Source: Kitasatospora sp. A2-31 (GTDB taxonomy: Bacteria; Actinomycetota; Actinomycetes; Streptomycetales; Streptomycetaceae). From it: a stretch of DNA of 64,000 nt. The number at the start of each line of letters is the position of its first letter. The first letter of the stretch is position 1. Shown here in pieces: positions 1-8,586 of the stretch. A program made the position numbers and the translations under genes. The notes below the pieces were generated by a model that saw only the letters and a list, made by a program, of their open reading frames with translations, was not told the DNA's origin and made no database searches. The stretch spans positions 1-64,000 of the forward strand of contig NZ_JAKNTA010000007.1 in assembly GCF_022288725.1 (NCBI RefSeq), in the 5' to 3' direction.

Positions 1-408
1 ATGCCGACGTTCTCGATCGGCGGGCCGAGCGTCAACACGTACTCGGCGGGCGTCCTCGGCGCCGCCTTCCCGGACTTCCGTATGGACTACCCGGAGGCGG
101 CGCGGGCCCGGTGGGGCGGGATGACCTTCGAGGCGCAGTACAACGCGGCCGACGAGCTGATCCGTGACCACGGCTTCGTCTTCGTGACCCGGACGCCCCG
201 GCACGCGCCCTGCGTCGTGCTCTGCGGGGTCTTCGCCTTCGGCTCGGCGATGGCGGTGGAGGCGCTGGCGGCGGCGACCCGGAAGTCGCCGCTGGCGGCA
301 CTGTTCCGGTCGGGGGAGAAAGGATTCGCCGCGGTCGAGGGCCGGGTGATCGGCCTGGACACCGTGGACGTGACCGTCGAGGTCTGCCGGGTGCTGCCGG
401 TGGTGTGA
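1..408 (+). CDS. Unidentified protein, probably the 3' part of a gene cut by the window edge
   Basis: The frame is open from the first base and ends at a TGA at 406-408. The first codon happens to be ATG, but no upstream sequence is available to test it for a ribosome binding site, so the true start may lie outside. The 135 visible residues have a GGPSVN turn near residue 7, a mixed hydrophobic/acidic composition and a hydrophobic stretch near residues 73-90 (CVVLCGVFAFGSAMAV). I do not recognise the family. Coding-style third-position GC supports it being real. The 47-bp direct repeats begin just after its stop. Confidence 0.55.
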   Translation: MPTFSIGGPSVNTYSAGVLGAAFPDFRMDYPEAARARWGGMTFEAQYNAADELIRDHGFVFVTRTPRHAPCVVLCGVFAFGSAMAVEALAAATRKSPLAALFRSGEKGFAAVEGRVIGLDTVDVTVEVCRVLPVV

Positions 409-421
409 GGGCCGGGCCACC

Positions 422-513
422 GCGTCCACCGGGCCACCGGGCACGGCGTCCACCGGGCCCCGGCGTTCGCGTCCACCGGGCCACCGGGCACGGCGTCCAC
501 CGGGCCCCGGCGT
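422..513. repeat. 47-bp tandem direct repeat, two copies
   Basis: A unit starting GCGTCCACCGGGCCACCGGG occurs at 422-468 and again at 469-513, the second copy missing its last two bases. Each unit contains two GTCCACCGGGCC sub-repeats. It fills much of the gap between the first gene and the MBL-fold gene. I see no gene in it. Confidence 0.85.
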
Positions 514-647
514 CCACCGCGCGGCCCCGGCCGATGGGGCAGAATGGTCCGGACCGTGATACGGACAATCCGGACGGGTCGGGCGAGTTCGGGGCGGGAA
601 GTGGCTGGAATCGCAGGGGTTCCGCCTCACCACAGTCACATCATCGG

Positions 648-653
648 CATAAT
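648..653 (+). promoter_or_regulatory. Candidate -10 box for a leaderless transcript
   Basis: CATAAT ends seven bases before the ATG at 661, and no Shine-Dalgarno sequence lies in between. That spacing would put transcription initiation at or next to the start codon, a common arrangement in streptomycetes. No convincing -35 box is visible, so this is an inference from spacing alone. Confidence 0.35.
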
Positions 654-660
654 CGCGCCC

Positions 661-1695
661 ATGACGACCAGCCGCGCGAACGTGAGCGCGATCGCCGAAG
701 ACCTGTACGTGTGGCTTCCGCCGAAGCGGGGCTGGGGGCTGGCCAACTGCGGTCTGCTGGCCTCGCCGAGGACCGCGCTCTGGATCGACACCCCCTACGA
801 CCCCTCCCTCGCCGCGGAGTTCCTCGCCGAGAGCCGCAAGCGGCTGCCCGAGGGCGTCGACGTCGACCGCGTGGTCGTCACCCACGCCAACGGCGACCAC
901 CTGTGGGGCGCCGGCGTGCTCCCCGACGCCGAGGTGATCGCCACTCATGAGGCGCTGGAGCACATCCACTACGAGCCGGCCCCGAAGCAGCAGCACGCGC
1001 TGGTCGCCGGCGGTGACCCCGACTCTCCGCTCGGCGGCTACCTGCAACGGCATTTCGGACAGTTCGACTGGTCGCAGACCGAGCCGGTGCACCCGCAGAC
1101 CGTCTTCCGCGGCGAGCTGGAACTGCGGGTGGGGGAGTACCCCGTGCAGATCACCGGTCTGCCCGCCGCGCACACCGGCGGCGACCTGATGGTCCACCTG
1201 CCGTACCAGCGCACCGTGTTCACCGGTGACGTGGTCTTCGGCTCGACGCCCGAGCAGCCCGGTGACCACCCCTCGCACTGGTCCGGCCCGCTGGAGAACA
1301 TCATCGGCGCCTGCGAGCAGGCCCTGGCCACCGGCGCGGAGATCTTCGTCCCCGGCCACGGCCCGGTGCTCGACCGCTCCGGCGTCCAGGCGCACATCGC
1401 CTACCTCGCCCACGTCCGCGAGCGCGCGCACGCACTCCACGCCGAGGGCACGCCCGCGCTGGACGCCGCCCGACGGATCATCGCCGAGCAGCGCTACCCC
1501 GAACTGGGCCTGCCCGAGCGGCTGGTGCTCACCGTGTCCGCCGAGTACCGGCACCTGGACGGCAGCGCCGCGCCGAACGTGCTGGAGGCGATGACCCAGG
1601 TGGCGCTGGTGGCCCGCGAGATCGAGGCGTCGGCGGGACAGACCGGCGCCACCGCGGGACCGCGTTCCGCGCACGCCGCCGCCACCCCTGCCTGA
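661..1695 (+). CDS. MBL-fold metallo-hydrolase (344 aa)
   Basis: A metallo-beta-lactamase-fold enzyme, probably a cytosolic hydrolase with a two-metal site. Visible motifs in order are THANGDHLWG (about residue 78), HTGGD (about 178), FTGDVVF (about 195) and a PGHGPV turn (about 230), followed by a helical C-terminal region typical of the larger MBL hydrolases. The first motif has Asn where the classical THxHxDH motif has its second His, so one metal ligand is changed. The start at 661 was chosen because the residues just after it begin the conserved fold and a -10-like box sits at the right distance for a leaderless message. Substrate unknown. It is 125 bp upstream of the conservon but probably not part of it. 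Confidence 0.8.
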   Translation: MTTSRANVSAIAEDLYVWLPPKRGWGLANCGLLASPRTALWIDTPYDPSLAAEFLAESRKRLPEGVDVDRVVVTHANGDHLWGAGVLPDAEVIATHEALEHIHYEPAPKQQHALVAGGDPDSPLGGYLQRHFGQFDWSQTEPVHPQTVFRGELELRVGEYPVQITGLPAAHTGGDLMVHLPYQRTVFTGDVVFGSTPEQPGDHPSHWSGPLENIIGACEQALATGAEIFVPGHGPVLDRSGVQAHIAYLAHVRERAHALHAEGTPALDAARRIIAEQRYPELGLPERLVLTVSAEYRHLDGSAAPNVLEAMTQVALVAREIEASAGQTGATAGPRSAHAAATPA

Positions 1696-1820
1696 TCGGG
1701 CTGCGGCCGGTCGGGCCGCGGCCCGACCGGCCGGGCAGTCGCCCGAAGGCCCGCCCCGCGCCACCGGTGCGGCCCCGCTCCACCTCCAGCCCCTTCGACC
1801 GAGGACCTCCGAGGACTTCG

Positions 1821-3845
1821 ATGACGCAGATCGCGCTGCTCGCCCTGGCCGTGACGGCGGTCGCCGCGCTCGCGGCGGCCGGTCTCCTCGCCCGCGGACG
1901 GTCCCGTGCCCTCGCCCGTGCCGGCGCGGCCGAGACGGCCGCCGCCCACGGCGAGGAACGCGCCCGCGCCGCCGACGCCCGGCTGGCCCGGGGCGAGCAA
2001 CAGCTCCGCGACGCGCAGGCGGTCACCCGCCGGGTCACCGAGGAGACCAAGCGGGCCGAGACCCGTGCGCTGGCCGCCGAGGGCCGGGTCCGCGAGGCGG
2101 ACCAGCGCACCGCGGCGGCGGAGCACCGGGCCGCCGAGGCCGAACTGCACGCCCGCGCCGCCGAGGACCGCACCGCCGAGGCCGTGCGCCTGCGCGCGGC
2201 CGCCGAGGAGCGCACCGCGGCGCTGCTGGCCGAGATCGGCCACCTGGCCGAGGAACGGGTGGCCACCGCCGCGCTGCGGCTCAGCCACCCCAACGCCCCC
2301 GCCGCCGGGCCGCTGGACGCCGAGGCGGTCGGCCCGGAGGCGGTCCGGCTGCTGCAGGCCGTGCTGGACGCCTCGGCCGCCGCGGTGACCGAGGAGCGCG
2401 AGCGGGTCGACGCCGCCGCCCGGGCCGCGATGCGCGGTGCCACCTCCAAGATCCAGACCCTGCTCTACCAGATCCAGAGCCTCGTCCAGCAGCTCCAGAA
2501 CGACAACGACGATCCGCGGCTGCTGGAGGTCGACTTCCGCAACGAGGTCGCGCTGCGCCGGATCCAGACCATCGCCGTGCTCTGCGAGGCCTGGCCGGGC
2601 CTGGCCCGGACCGACTCGCCGCTGGCCGAGGTGGTGGTCGGCGCGCTCTCCCGGGTGCCCGGCTACGCCCGCGTCAAGGTGGCCAACCACCTGCGGGAGA
2701 ACCGGCTGGCCGTGGTGGCCCGCGCCGCCGAGCCGCTCGCCATCACCATCGCCGAGCTGCTCGCCAACGCCACCTCGTACTCGCACCCGGAGACGGACGT
2801 GCCGGTCACCGTCCAGCAGGGCGGCCGCGGGGCGCTGGTGATCGTCGACGACAGCGGGATCGGGATGGAGGAGGACCAGCTGGGCCGGGCCCGCCGCCTG
2901 TTGGCCGGCCCGTCCGAGGTGCTGCTGACCGAGCTGGGCAACCCTCCGAAGACCGGCTTCGCGGTGGTCGGCAAGCTCGCCCGGCAGTACGGCTTCGCCT
3001 GCCACATCGAGCCCTCGCCGTACGGCGGCATGCGGACCATCGTGCGGATCCCGGCCGCGCTGCTGACCGTGGTCGACGGTGCGCAGCCGCTCTCGGTGCT
3101 CACCCCGCTTCCGCTGCGGGCCGGCTCCGGCCCGGCCCCCACCGTGCAGGCGCTGCCCGCGCGGCGGGGCCGGTCGGACGAGCCCGGCGGGCAGGAGGGG
3201 CCGGACCGGGAGCAGGCGCCGGCCATGCACGTCGTGCCGCCGGTGCACGCCGTGGCGGACGACGGCAGCGGACTGCCCAGCCGGCGCCGGCGGCAGCCGC
3301 TCGCCCACCGTCCGCAGCCCGCCGACGGCGCGGCCGCGGCGGACTCGGCGACGGGGTCTGTGCCGCGGGTTCCGGCGGCCGACGACCCGGCGGAGGCGGA
3401 CGCGCGGACGCCCGAGCAGGCGGCCGCCCGCTGGCAGGCGCTGCAACAGGGCACCGGCTCCGGCCGGGCCGCCGTCGCCGCGGCCGCAGCCGCCGACGAG
3501 GCGGCAGCCCTCGGTGGGGCCACTGCCGACCCCGTCCCCGCTGCCCTCCCCGTGGCCGACCCGGCCCCCGTCCCGACGGTCGTCCCCGCGACCGACCCCC
3601 TCCCCGCTGCCGACCCGGCTCCCGTGGCCGGCACCGCCCCCGCGACCGACCCGGCCCCCGTGGCCGGCACCGCCCCCGCACCGACCACCACGCAGCCCCT
3701 CACTGCGAGGACCAGCACCGACGCCCGGGCCGCCGACCACGGCGACCCCGACGGCGGCGGGGCCGACCACACCGGCCCCGCCGCCGCCCGTACGGGCCGG
3801 ACCGGCCACCGTCCCGCCCCGTCCCCCGAAGGAGCCGAGCAGTGA
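1821..3845 (+). CDS. cvnA: Conservon sensor-kinase-like protein CvnA
   Basis: Membrane-anchored histidine-kinase-like protein, first gene of a five-gene conservon. Residues 1-25 form one hydrophobic membrane segment. Residues 28-200 are an Ala/Glu/Arg-rich coiled coil. Next comes a dimerisation-like helix pair, then a HATPase domain with the N box (IAELLANATSYSH, about 307) and G1 box (DDSGIGM, about 342). The C-terminal 230 residues are low-complexity Pro/Ala-rich, including repeated PVAGTAPATDPA units. The family acts like a membrane scaffold or sensor for the partner GTPase. The start ATG at 1821 was chosen because the membrane segment follows directly. The stop overlaps the GTG of cvnB. 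Confidence 0.88.
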   Translation: MTQIALLALAVTAVAALAAAGLLARGRSRALARAGAAETAAAHGEERARAADARLARGEQQLRDAQAVTRRVTEETKRAETRALAAEGRVREADQRTAAAEHRAAEAELHARAAEDRTAEAVRLRAAAEERTAALLAEIGHLAEERVATAALRLSHPNAPAAGPLDAEAVGPEAVRLLQAVLDASAAAVTEERERVDAAARAAMRGATSKIQTLLYQIQSLVQQLQNDNDDPRLLEVDFRNEVALRRIQTIAVLCEAWPGLARTDSPLAEVVVGALSRVPGYARVKVANHLRENRLAVVARAAEPLAITIAELLANATSYSHPETDVPVTVQQGGRGALVIVDDSGIGMEEDQLGRARRLLAGPSEVLLTELGNPPKTGFAVVGKLARQYGFACHIEPSPYGGMRTIVRIPAALLTVVDGAQPLSVLTPLPLRAGSGPAPTVQALPARRGRSDEPGGQEGPDREQAPAMHVVPPVHAVADDGSGLPSRRRRQPLAHRPQPADGAAAADSATGSVPRVPAADDPAEADARTPEQAAARWQALQQGTGSGRAAVAAAAAADEAAALGGATADPVPAALPVADPAPVPTVVPATDPLPAADPAPVAGTAPATDPAPVAGTAPAPTTTQPLTARTSTDARAADHGDPDGGGADHTGPAAARTGRTGHRPAPSPEGAEQ

Positions 3846-4273
3846 GCAGCACCACCAGCCCCACCGCCACCGACGAGATCTCGTGGGTGCTGACCCCGCT
3901 GCTGGAGCTGCCGGGCGTCCTGCACGCGGTCATCGCCACCGGTGACGGTCTGGTCGAGGGCGCCTCCGACGGCCTCGGCCGCGCCTCCGCCGAGCGGGTC
4001 GCCGCGATGACGGCCACCCTGCACGCCGCCTCCCGGGCGTTCACCACCTCGTTCACCGACGTCGAACAGCCGCGGCTGGCCCAGACCGTGGTCGAGTCCG
4101 ACCTGGGCTTCGCCATCGTCGTGCCGGCCGGCGAGAACACCTCGCTGGCGGTGTTCACCACCCCGGAGGCCCAGCTCGGCAACGTGGCGTACCAGATGCA
4201 GGTCCAGGTGGCCGCTCTCGGCCGTGCCCTGGCGAGCCCGGCCAGGCGGCAGGACGCGACAGCGCGGTCATGA
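3842..4273 (+). CDS. cvnB: Conservon roadblock/LC7 protein CvnB
   Basis: A 143-aa roadblock/LC7-domain protein. It begins with the family pattern EISWVLTPLLELPGVLHAVIATGDGLVEG, in which the GDGL turn is diagnostic. In this family the protein dimerises and is thought to regulate the partner Ras-like GTPase (CvnD) in a membrane complex with CvnA. Its GTG start overlaps the cvnA stop (GTGA) and its stop overlaps the cvnC start (ATGA), so translation is coupled. Confidence 0.92.
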   Translation: MSSTTSPTATDEISWVLTPLLELPGVLHAVIATGDGLVEGASDGLGRASAERVAAMTATLHAASRAFTTSFTDVEQPRLAQTVVESDLGFAIVVPAGENTSLAVFTTPEAQLGNVAYQMQVQVAALGRALASPARRQDATARS

Positions 4274-4632
4274 CCGCCGTCCCCCGCAGGCGGATGGTCC
4301 CCGCCTACCTGGCCACCGGCGGCCGGTCCCGGCCGGGCACCGCCGGTTTCGAGCGGCTCACCGTGCTGTGCGCGACGGGCACCGCGCCGTCGCCGGAGTC
4401 GCCGGAGCTGGAGGCCGAGCACCAGCGGCTGTGGGAGCTGCTGAGGCCCGGCGCACTGACCGTGGTGGAGGCCGCCGCGCACCTGCGGCTCCCGGTCAGT
4501 GCCACCGTCTTCCTCGCGGCCGATCTGGTCGAGGCGGGCTGCCTGCGCGCCCGCGCCCCGATCCCCCGTGCCCAGCAGACCGACCGCACCATCGTCGAGA
4601 GGCTCCTCGTTGGACTCCGCGCACTCCGGTAG
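4270..4632 (+). CDS. cvnC: Conservon DUF742 protein CvnC
   Basis: A 120-aa DUF742 protein. An N-terminal RMVPAYLATGGR segment, typical of the family, is followed by a winged-helix-like region around residues 57-100 (LTVVEAAAHLRLPVSATVFL). Family members are always found between the roadblock protein and the GTPase in conservons. The molecular role is not settled. The ATG overlaps the cvnB stop and its 3' end overlaps cvnD by about 23 bp. Confidence 0.9.
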   Translation: MTAVPRRRMVPAYLATGGRSRPGTAGFERLTVLCATGTAPSPESPELEAEHQRLWELLRPGALTVVEAAAHLRLPVSATVFLAADLVEAGCLRARAPIPRAQQTDRTIVERLLVGLRALR

Positions 4633-5257
4633 CCCGGCCGACCGCACCGGTCGGGCGAGCCGCGTGGGCTACCTGCCCGACCGGGACCAGACCCTGATGA
4701 AGCTGGTCGTCGCCGGCCCGTTCGGCGTCGGCAAGACGACGCTGATCCGCACCCTGTCGGAGATCGCGACCCTCCACACCGAGGAGGCGATGACCGAGAC
4801 CGGGGCGCCCGTAGACGACGCCGCGCTGCTGCCCGGCAAGCGCACCACCACGGTCGCGGTCGACTTCGGCCGTCTCACCCTGCCCGGTCAGGTGGTGCTG
4901 TACCTGTTCGGCACACCCGGACAGCGCCGGTTCTTCCCGCTCTGGCGGGACATCGCCCGGGGCGCCGTGGGCGCGCTGGTGCTGGCCGACACCCGCCGGC
5001 TGGCGGACTCCTTCGAGATCATGGACATGGTCGAGGAGCAGGGCCTGCCCTACGCGGTGGCCGTCAACGGCTTCCCCGACGCGCCGGTGCACTCCGTCGA
5101 CGTGCTCCGGGCCCACCTGGACCTGCCCCCCGCCACTCCGCTGGTGCTCTGCGACGCCCGTGAGCGCCGTTCCAGCCTCGACGCGCTGATCGCGCTCGCC
5201 GAGCACGTCCTGCACGGCCTGCCCCCAGCCCCCGATCCCGCCCCGGAGGGGCCGTGA
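4610..5257 (+). CDS. cvnD: Conservon Ras-like GTPase CvnD
   Basis: A small GTPase/ATP-GTP-binding protein of 215 aa. The P-loop GPFGVGKTT is at about residues 33-41, the switch-II-like FGTPGQRRF at about 102, and the base-recognition region near VAVNGFP (about 149). The TTG start at 4610 was chosen because it gives the usual short polar N-terminus and the tight overlap seen in conservons. A GTG at 4664 is the alternative. It is the signalling GTPase of the CvnA-D complex, acting at the inner membrane. Confidence 0.9.
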   Translation: MDSAHSGSPADRTGRASRVGYLPDRDQTLMKLVVAGPFGVGKTTLIRTLSEIATLHTEEAMTETGAPVDDAALLPGKRTTTVAVDFGRLTLPGQVVLYLFGTPGQRRFFPLWRDIARGAVGALVLADTRRLADSFEIMDMVEEQGLPYAVAVNGFPDAPVHSVDVLRAHLDLPPATPLVLCDARERRSSLDALIALAEHVLHGLPPAPDPAPEGP

Positions 5258-6522
5258 CCGACACCCGCACCGCCACCGACGCCCCGGCCCCGGGCGCCAC
5301 CGACGCCCCGGCCCCGGGCTCCGCCGCCCCCGCGACGGCCGAGCGGCCGACCCCGATCTACGGCCCGGCGTTCGCCGCCGACCCGCAGCTCGTCTACGAC
5401 CGGCTGCGCCGGCACGGCGCCGTCGCCCCGGTGGAGATCGCCCCCGGCGTCGAGGCCCTGCTGGTCACCGACTACCAGGCGGCCCTGGACCTGCTGCGCG
5501 ACACCGACACCTTCTCGAAGGACTCCCGGGCCTGGCAGCAGACCGTCCCGCCGACCTCCCCGCTGCTGCCGATGCTCGGCTACCGCCCCACCGCCCTGTT
5601 CAGCGACGGCGAGGTGCACGCCCGCTACCGCCGGGTGATCACCGACGGGCTCGCCCTGCTCGAACCGCACCTGCTCCAGCGCCGGGTGGCCGAGGTCGCC
5701 CACCGCCTGATCGGCGCCTTCGAGGCGGTCGGCACCGCCGACCTGATCGCCGAGTACGCCCGGCAGCTGCCGGTGTCCGTCCTCACCACCTGGTTCGGCG
5801 TGCCCGAGGAGCACAGCGCACGGCTGGTGGCCGGCATCGCCGGGATGATCGAGTCCACCGAGAAGGCCGTGGCCGCCTACGGGGACCTCGTCGCGGTGGT
5901 CACCGACATGGTCGCCGAGCGGCGCGAGCGCCCCCGGCACGACCTGACCTCGTGGTTCGTCACCCACCCCGCGGGGCTGGACAACGACGAGGTGATCCGG
6001 CAGATCACCCTCACGATGATCGCCGGGCACGAGCCGACCACCAACCTGATCGGCAACGCCCTGCTGCGCCTGCTCACCGACGCCCGCTACGCCGGCTCGC
6101 TGATCGGCGGCGCGATGACCGCCTACCAGGCGATCGACGAGGTGCTCTGGCACGAGCCGCCGATGGCCAACCTCTCGGCGCACTACCCGCGGTACGACAT
6201 CACCTTCCACGGCCGGGAGATCGCGGCCGGCTCGCTGGTGCTGGTCTCCTACGCGGCCGCCAACTCCCAGGCCGCGCCGCCCGCGGAGGGCAGCGGGCTG
6301 CGCAGCGGCGAGTCCGCGCACCTGGCCTGGGCGGCAGGCCCGCACGCCTGCCCGGCCCGCGACCCCGCGCTGCTGATCGCGATCACCGCGATCGAGCAGC
6401 TCACCAGCCGGCTGAGCGACCTGGAACTGGCCACCCCCGCCGCGGAACTCCTCTGGCGCCCGGGCCCGTTCCACCGCGCCCTGGTCCACCTCCCGGTCCG
6501 CTTCCACCCGGTCTCCGGATAG
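5254..6522 (+). CDS. cvnE: Conservon cytochrome P450 CvnE, CYP157-like and lacking ExxR
   Basis: A 422-aa cytochrome P450 whose GTG start overlaps the cvnD stop. The I-helix reads MIAGHEPTTN. The haem-ligand region is LAWAAGPHACPARDP with the cysteine at about residue 366. The K-helix reads AIDEVLWHEPP: the otherwise near-invariant ExxR arginine is Trp. That is the known hallmark of the CYP157 family, which is found in streptomycete conservons and keeps the haem Cys but not ExxR. An Ala/Pro-rich repeat (TDAPAPGATDAPAPGS) lies near the N-terminus. Substrate and redox partner unknown. Confidence 0.9.
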   Translation: MTDTRTATDAPAPGATDAPAPGSAAPATAERPTPIYGPAFAADPQLVYDRLRRHGAVAPVEIAPGVEALLVTDYQAALDLLRDTDTFSKDSRAWQQTVPPTSPLLPMLGYRPTALFSDGEVHARYRRVITDGLALLEPHLLQRRVAEVAHRLIGAFEAVGTADLIAEYARQLPVSVLTTWFGVPEEHSARLVAGIAGMIESTEKAVAAYGDLVAVVTDMVAERRERPRHDLTSWFVTHPAGLDNDEVIRQITLTMIAGHEPTTNLIGNALLRLLTDARYAGSLIGGAMTAYQAIDEVLWHEPPMANLSAHYPRYDITFHGREIAAGSLVLVSYAAANSQAAPPAEGSGLRSGESAHLAWAAGPHACPARDPALLIAITAIEQLTSRLSDLELATPAAELLWRPGPFHRALVHLPVRFHPVSG

Positions 6523-6574
6523 CACGCGGGCCCGGGAGCCGGGGGTCGGCTCCCGGGCCCGCGGCCCCGCTTCG

Positions 6575-6985
6575 TCAGCCCTCGTCGGCCGGCTTCAGCG
6601 TCAGCGAGATGCTGTTGATGCAGTACCGCTGGTCGGTGGGCGTGCCGTAGCCCTCGCCCTCGAAGACGTGCCCGAGGTGCCCGCCGCAGCGGGCGCAGCG
6701 GACCTCGACCCGGCGCATGCCGAGGGAAGTGTCCTCGATGTACTGGACGCGGTCCTCGGCCAGCGGCGCGAAGTAGGACGGCCAGCCGCAGTGGCTGTCG
6801 AACTTGGTCTCCGAGCTGAACAGCTCGGCGCCGCAGGCCCGGCAGGCGTAGACGCCGACCGTCTTGGTGTCCGTGTACTCACCGGTGAAGGGGCGTTCGG
6901 TGCCCGCCTCGCGGAGGACGTGGTACTCCTCCGGCGTGAGCTGGGCGCGCCACTCGGCGTCGGACTTCTCGATCTCGTAGCTCAT
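6575..6985 (-). CDS. msrB: Peptide-methionine (R)-S-oxide reductase MsrB
   Basis: Repairs oxidised methionine (R-sulfoxide) in proteins, in the cytosol. The 136-aa protein has two zinc CxxC pairs (ACRACG and CARCG), the GWPS and HLGHVF motifs, and the catalytic Cys in RYCINSI. The ATG at 6985 follows GGGAG at good spacing. An in-frame GTG lies one codon upstream. It is divergent in function from its neighbours and ends close to cvnE, convergently. Confidence 0.95.
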   Translation of the reverse strand: MSYEIEKSDAEWRAQLTPEEYHVLREAGTERPFTGEYTDTKTVGVYACRACGAELFSSETKFDSHCGWPSYFAPLAEDRVQYIEDTSLGMRRVEVRCARCGGHLGHVFEGEGYGTPTDQRYCINSISLTLKPADEG

Positions 6986-7006
6986 CACGGCTCCCGTCGG
7001 GCGGAA

Positions 7007-8437
7007 TCAGACGTTGGTGGCAACGCTGTTGAGGTGCCGGAGGCCCCTCCCCAATTCTTCCAGGACGGCCGGCCCGAGGTTGGTGACGTCGCCGGCGCCC
7101 ATGGTGAGCAGCAGGTCGCCCGGGCGGGCCAGGCCGGCCAGCAGCGCGGGGGCGGCGTCGAAGGCGTGCTCGGCGGTGACGTCGGCGCCGGCCCGGCGGG
7201 CCGCGTCGATGATCAGCTCGCTGGTGACGCCCGGGATCGGGTCCTCGCGGGCCGGGTAGATGTCGAGCACCACCGAGGCGTCGGCGAGGGCGAGTGCCCG
7301 GCCCATCTCCTCGGCGAGCTGCTGGGTGCGGCTGAACAGGTGCGGCTGGAAGACCACCAGCACCCGGCCGGACCCCTCCAGGCCCTCGCGGATCGCCTCC
7401 AGGTCGGCGGTCATCTCGGTCGGGTGGTGGGCGTAGGAGTCGATCACCTGGACGCCGCCGGCCTCGCCCTTGAGCTGGAGCCGGCGCCGCACGCCGGTGT
7501 AGGAGCCGAGCGCCTTGGCCAGGTCGGCGGCCGGGACGCCGAGGGCCGCGCCGGCGGCCAGCGCGGCGACCGCGTTGTGGGCGTAGTGGCGGCCGGGCAC
7601 CGAGACGGTGAAGGTCAGCTCCTCGCCGTCCAGCAGGACGGCGACCTCGCTGGTCATGCCACGCGCGGTGACCGACAGGACGCGGACGTCGGCGTCCTCG
7701 GCGGCGCCGACGGTGACCACGTTCAGGCCCTCGCGGCCGGCCACCCGGGAGGTCAGCTCGCGGGCGCCGTCGTGGTCGGCGGAGACGACCAGGGTGCCGC
7801 CGGGGGTGATCCGGCCGACGAAGGTCTCGAAGGACTCGTAGATGTCGTCGATCGAGGCGTAGTTGGCGTGGTGGTCCAGCTCCACGTTGAGCACGATCGC
7901 CACCTCGGGCGCGTACTTGTGGAAGCTGCGGTCGCTCTCGTCGGCCTCGGCGACGAAGATCTCGCCGGTGCCGTGGTGGGCGTTGGAGCCGGGGGCGTCG
8001 AGGTCGCCGCCGATCGCGTACGAGGGGTCGAGGCCCAGCTCGCCGAGGGCGACGGCGAGCATGCTGGTGGTGGTCGTCTTGCCGTGGGTGCCGGCCACCG
8101 CCAGCGCCCGGCGGCCGCCCATCAGCGCGGCCAGTGCGTCGGAGCGGTGGACGACCGGGATGCCGCGCTCGCGGGCGGCGGCCAGCTCCGGGTTGTCCGC
8201 GCGGATCGCGCTGGAGACGACGACGCTGCTGACGCCGTCCGGGACGTGCTCGGCGGCGTGGCCGATGTGCACGCTGGCGCCGAGCGCGCGCAGCGCGAGG
8301 ACGGTCTCGGACTCCTTGGAGTCGCTGCCGGAGACGCTGGCGCCGCGCACCGCGAGGATCTTCGCCAGGCCGGACATCCCGGCGCCGCCGATGCCGATGA
8401 AGTGCGGGGCGTGCAGGTCGTGCGCGGCGTCGTTCAA
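7007..8437 (-). CDS. murC: UDP-N-acetylmuramate--L-alanine ligase MurC
   Basis: Adds L-Ala to UDP-MurNAc in peptidoglycan precursor synthesis, ATP-dependent, cytosolic. The N-terminal Rossmann motif GIGGAGMSGLAK is at about residue 15, the Mur-ligase P-loop GTHGKTTTTSM at about 115 and the C-terminal domain ends near residue 470. The frame stays open far upstream. I chose TTG at 8437 because GGAG lies seven bases before it and the conserved fold starts soon after. The exact start is uncertain. Finding murC alone, away from a division cluster, is normal for streptomycetes. Confidence 0.93.
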   Translation of the reverse strand: MNDAAHDLHAPHFIGIGGAGMSGLAKILAVRGASVSGSDSKESETVLALRALGASVHIGHAAEHVPDGVSSVVVSSAIRADNPELAAARERGIPVVHRSDALAALMGGRRALAVAGTHGKTTTTSMLAVALGELGLDPSYAIGGDLDAPGSNAHHGTGEIFVAEADESDRSFHKYAPEVAIVLNVELDHHANYASIDDIYESFETFVGRITPGGTLVVSADHDGARELTSRVAGREGLNVVTVGAAEDADVRVLSVTARGMTSEVAVLLDGEELTFTVSVPGRHYAHNAVAALAAGAALGVPAADLAKALGSYTGVRRRLQLKGEAGGVQVIDSYAHHPTEMTADLEAIREGLEGSGRVLVVFQPHLFSRTQQLAEEMGRALALADASVVLDIYPAREDPIPGVTSELIIDAARRAGADVTAEHAFDAAPALLAGLARPGDLLLTMGAGDVTNLGPAVLEELGRGLRHLNSVATNV

Positions 8438-8586
8438 GGCGGGGCTCCGTACGGGCGATGGGCCCCTCCCGCCCGTACGGCGGGCAAGGAGGGAAGGACA
8501 GGTGTGCGGCCGGGTCCGCGAGCCGATGTGCGAATCGTCCTCGCGGGCGGACCGCAAGGACGATTCTGCACCACGTGAGCGTCCGG

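Noticed and set aside
1494..3809. 771-codon open frame on the minus strand opposite cvnA
   Set aside because: Composition is Gly/Arg/Val of low complexity, a mirror of the GC-rich sense gene. cvnA on the plus strand has clear domains and operon overlaps.
6668..8578. 636-codon plus-strand open frame opposite msrB and murC
   Set aside because: No recognisable motif; murC and msrB on the other strand carry all their catalytic motifs.
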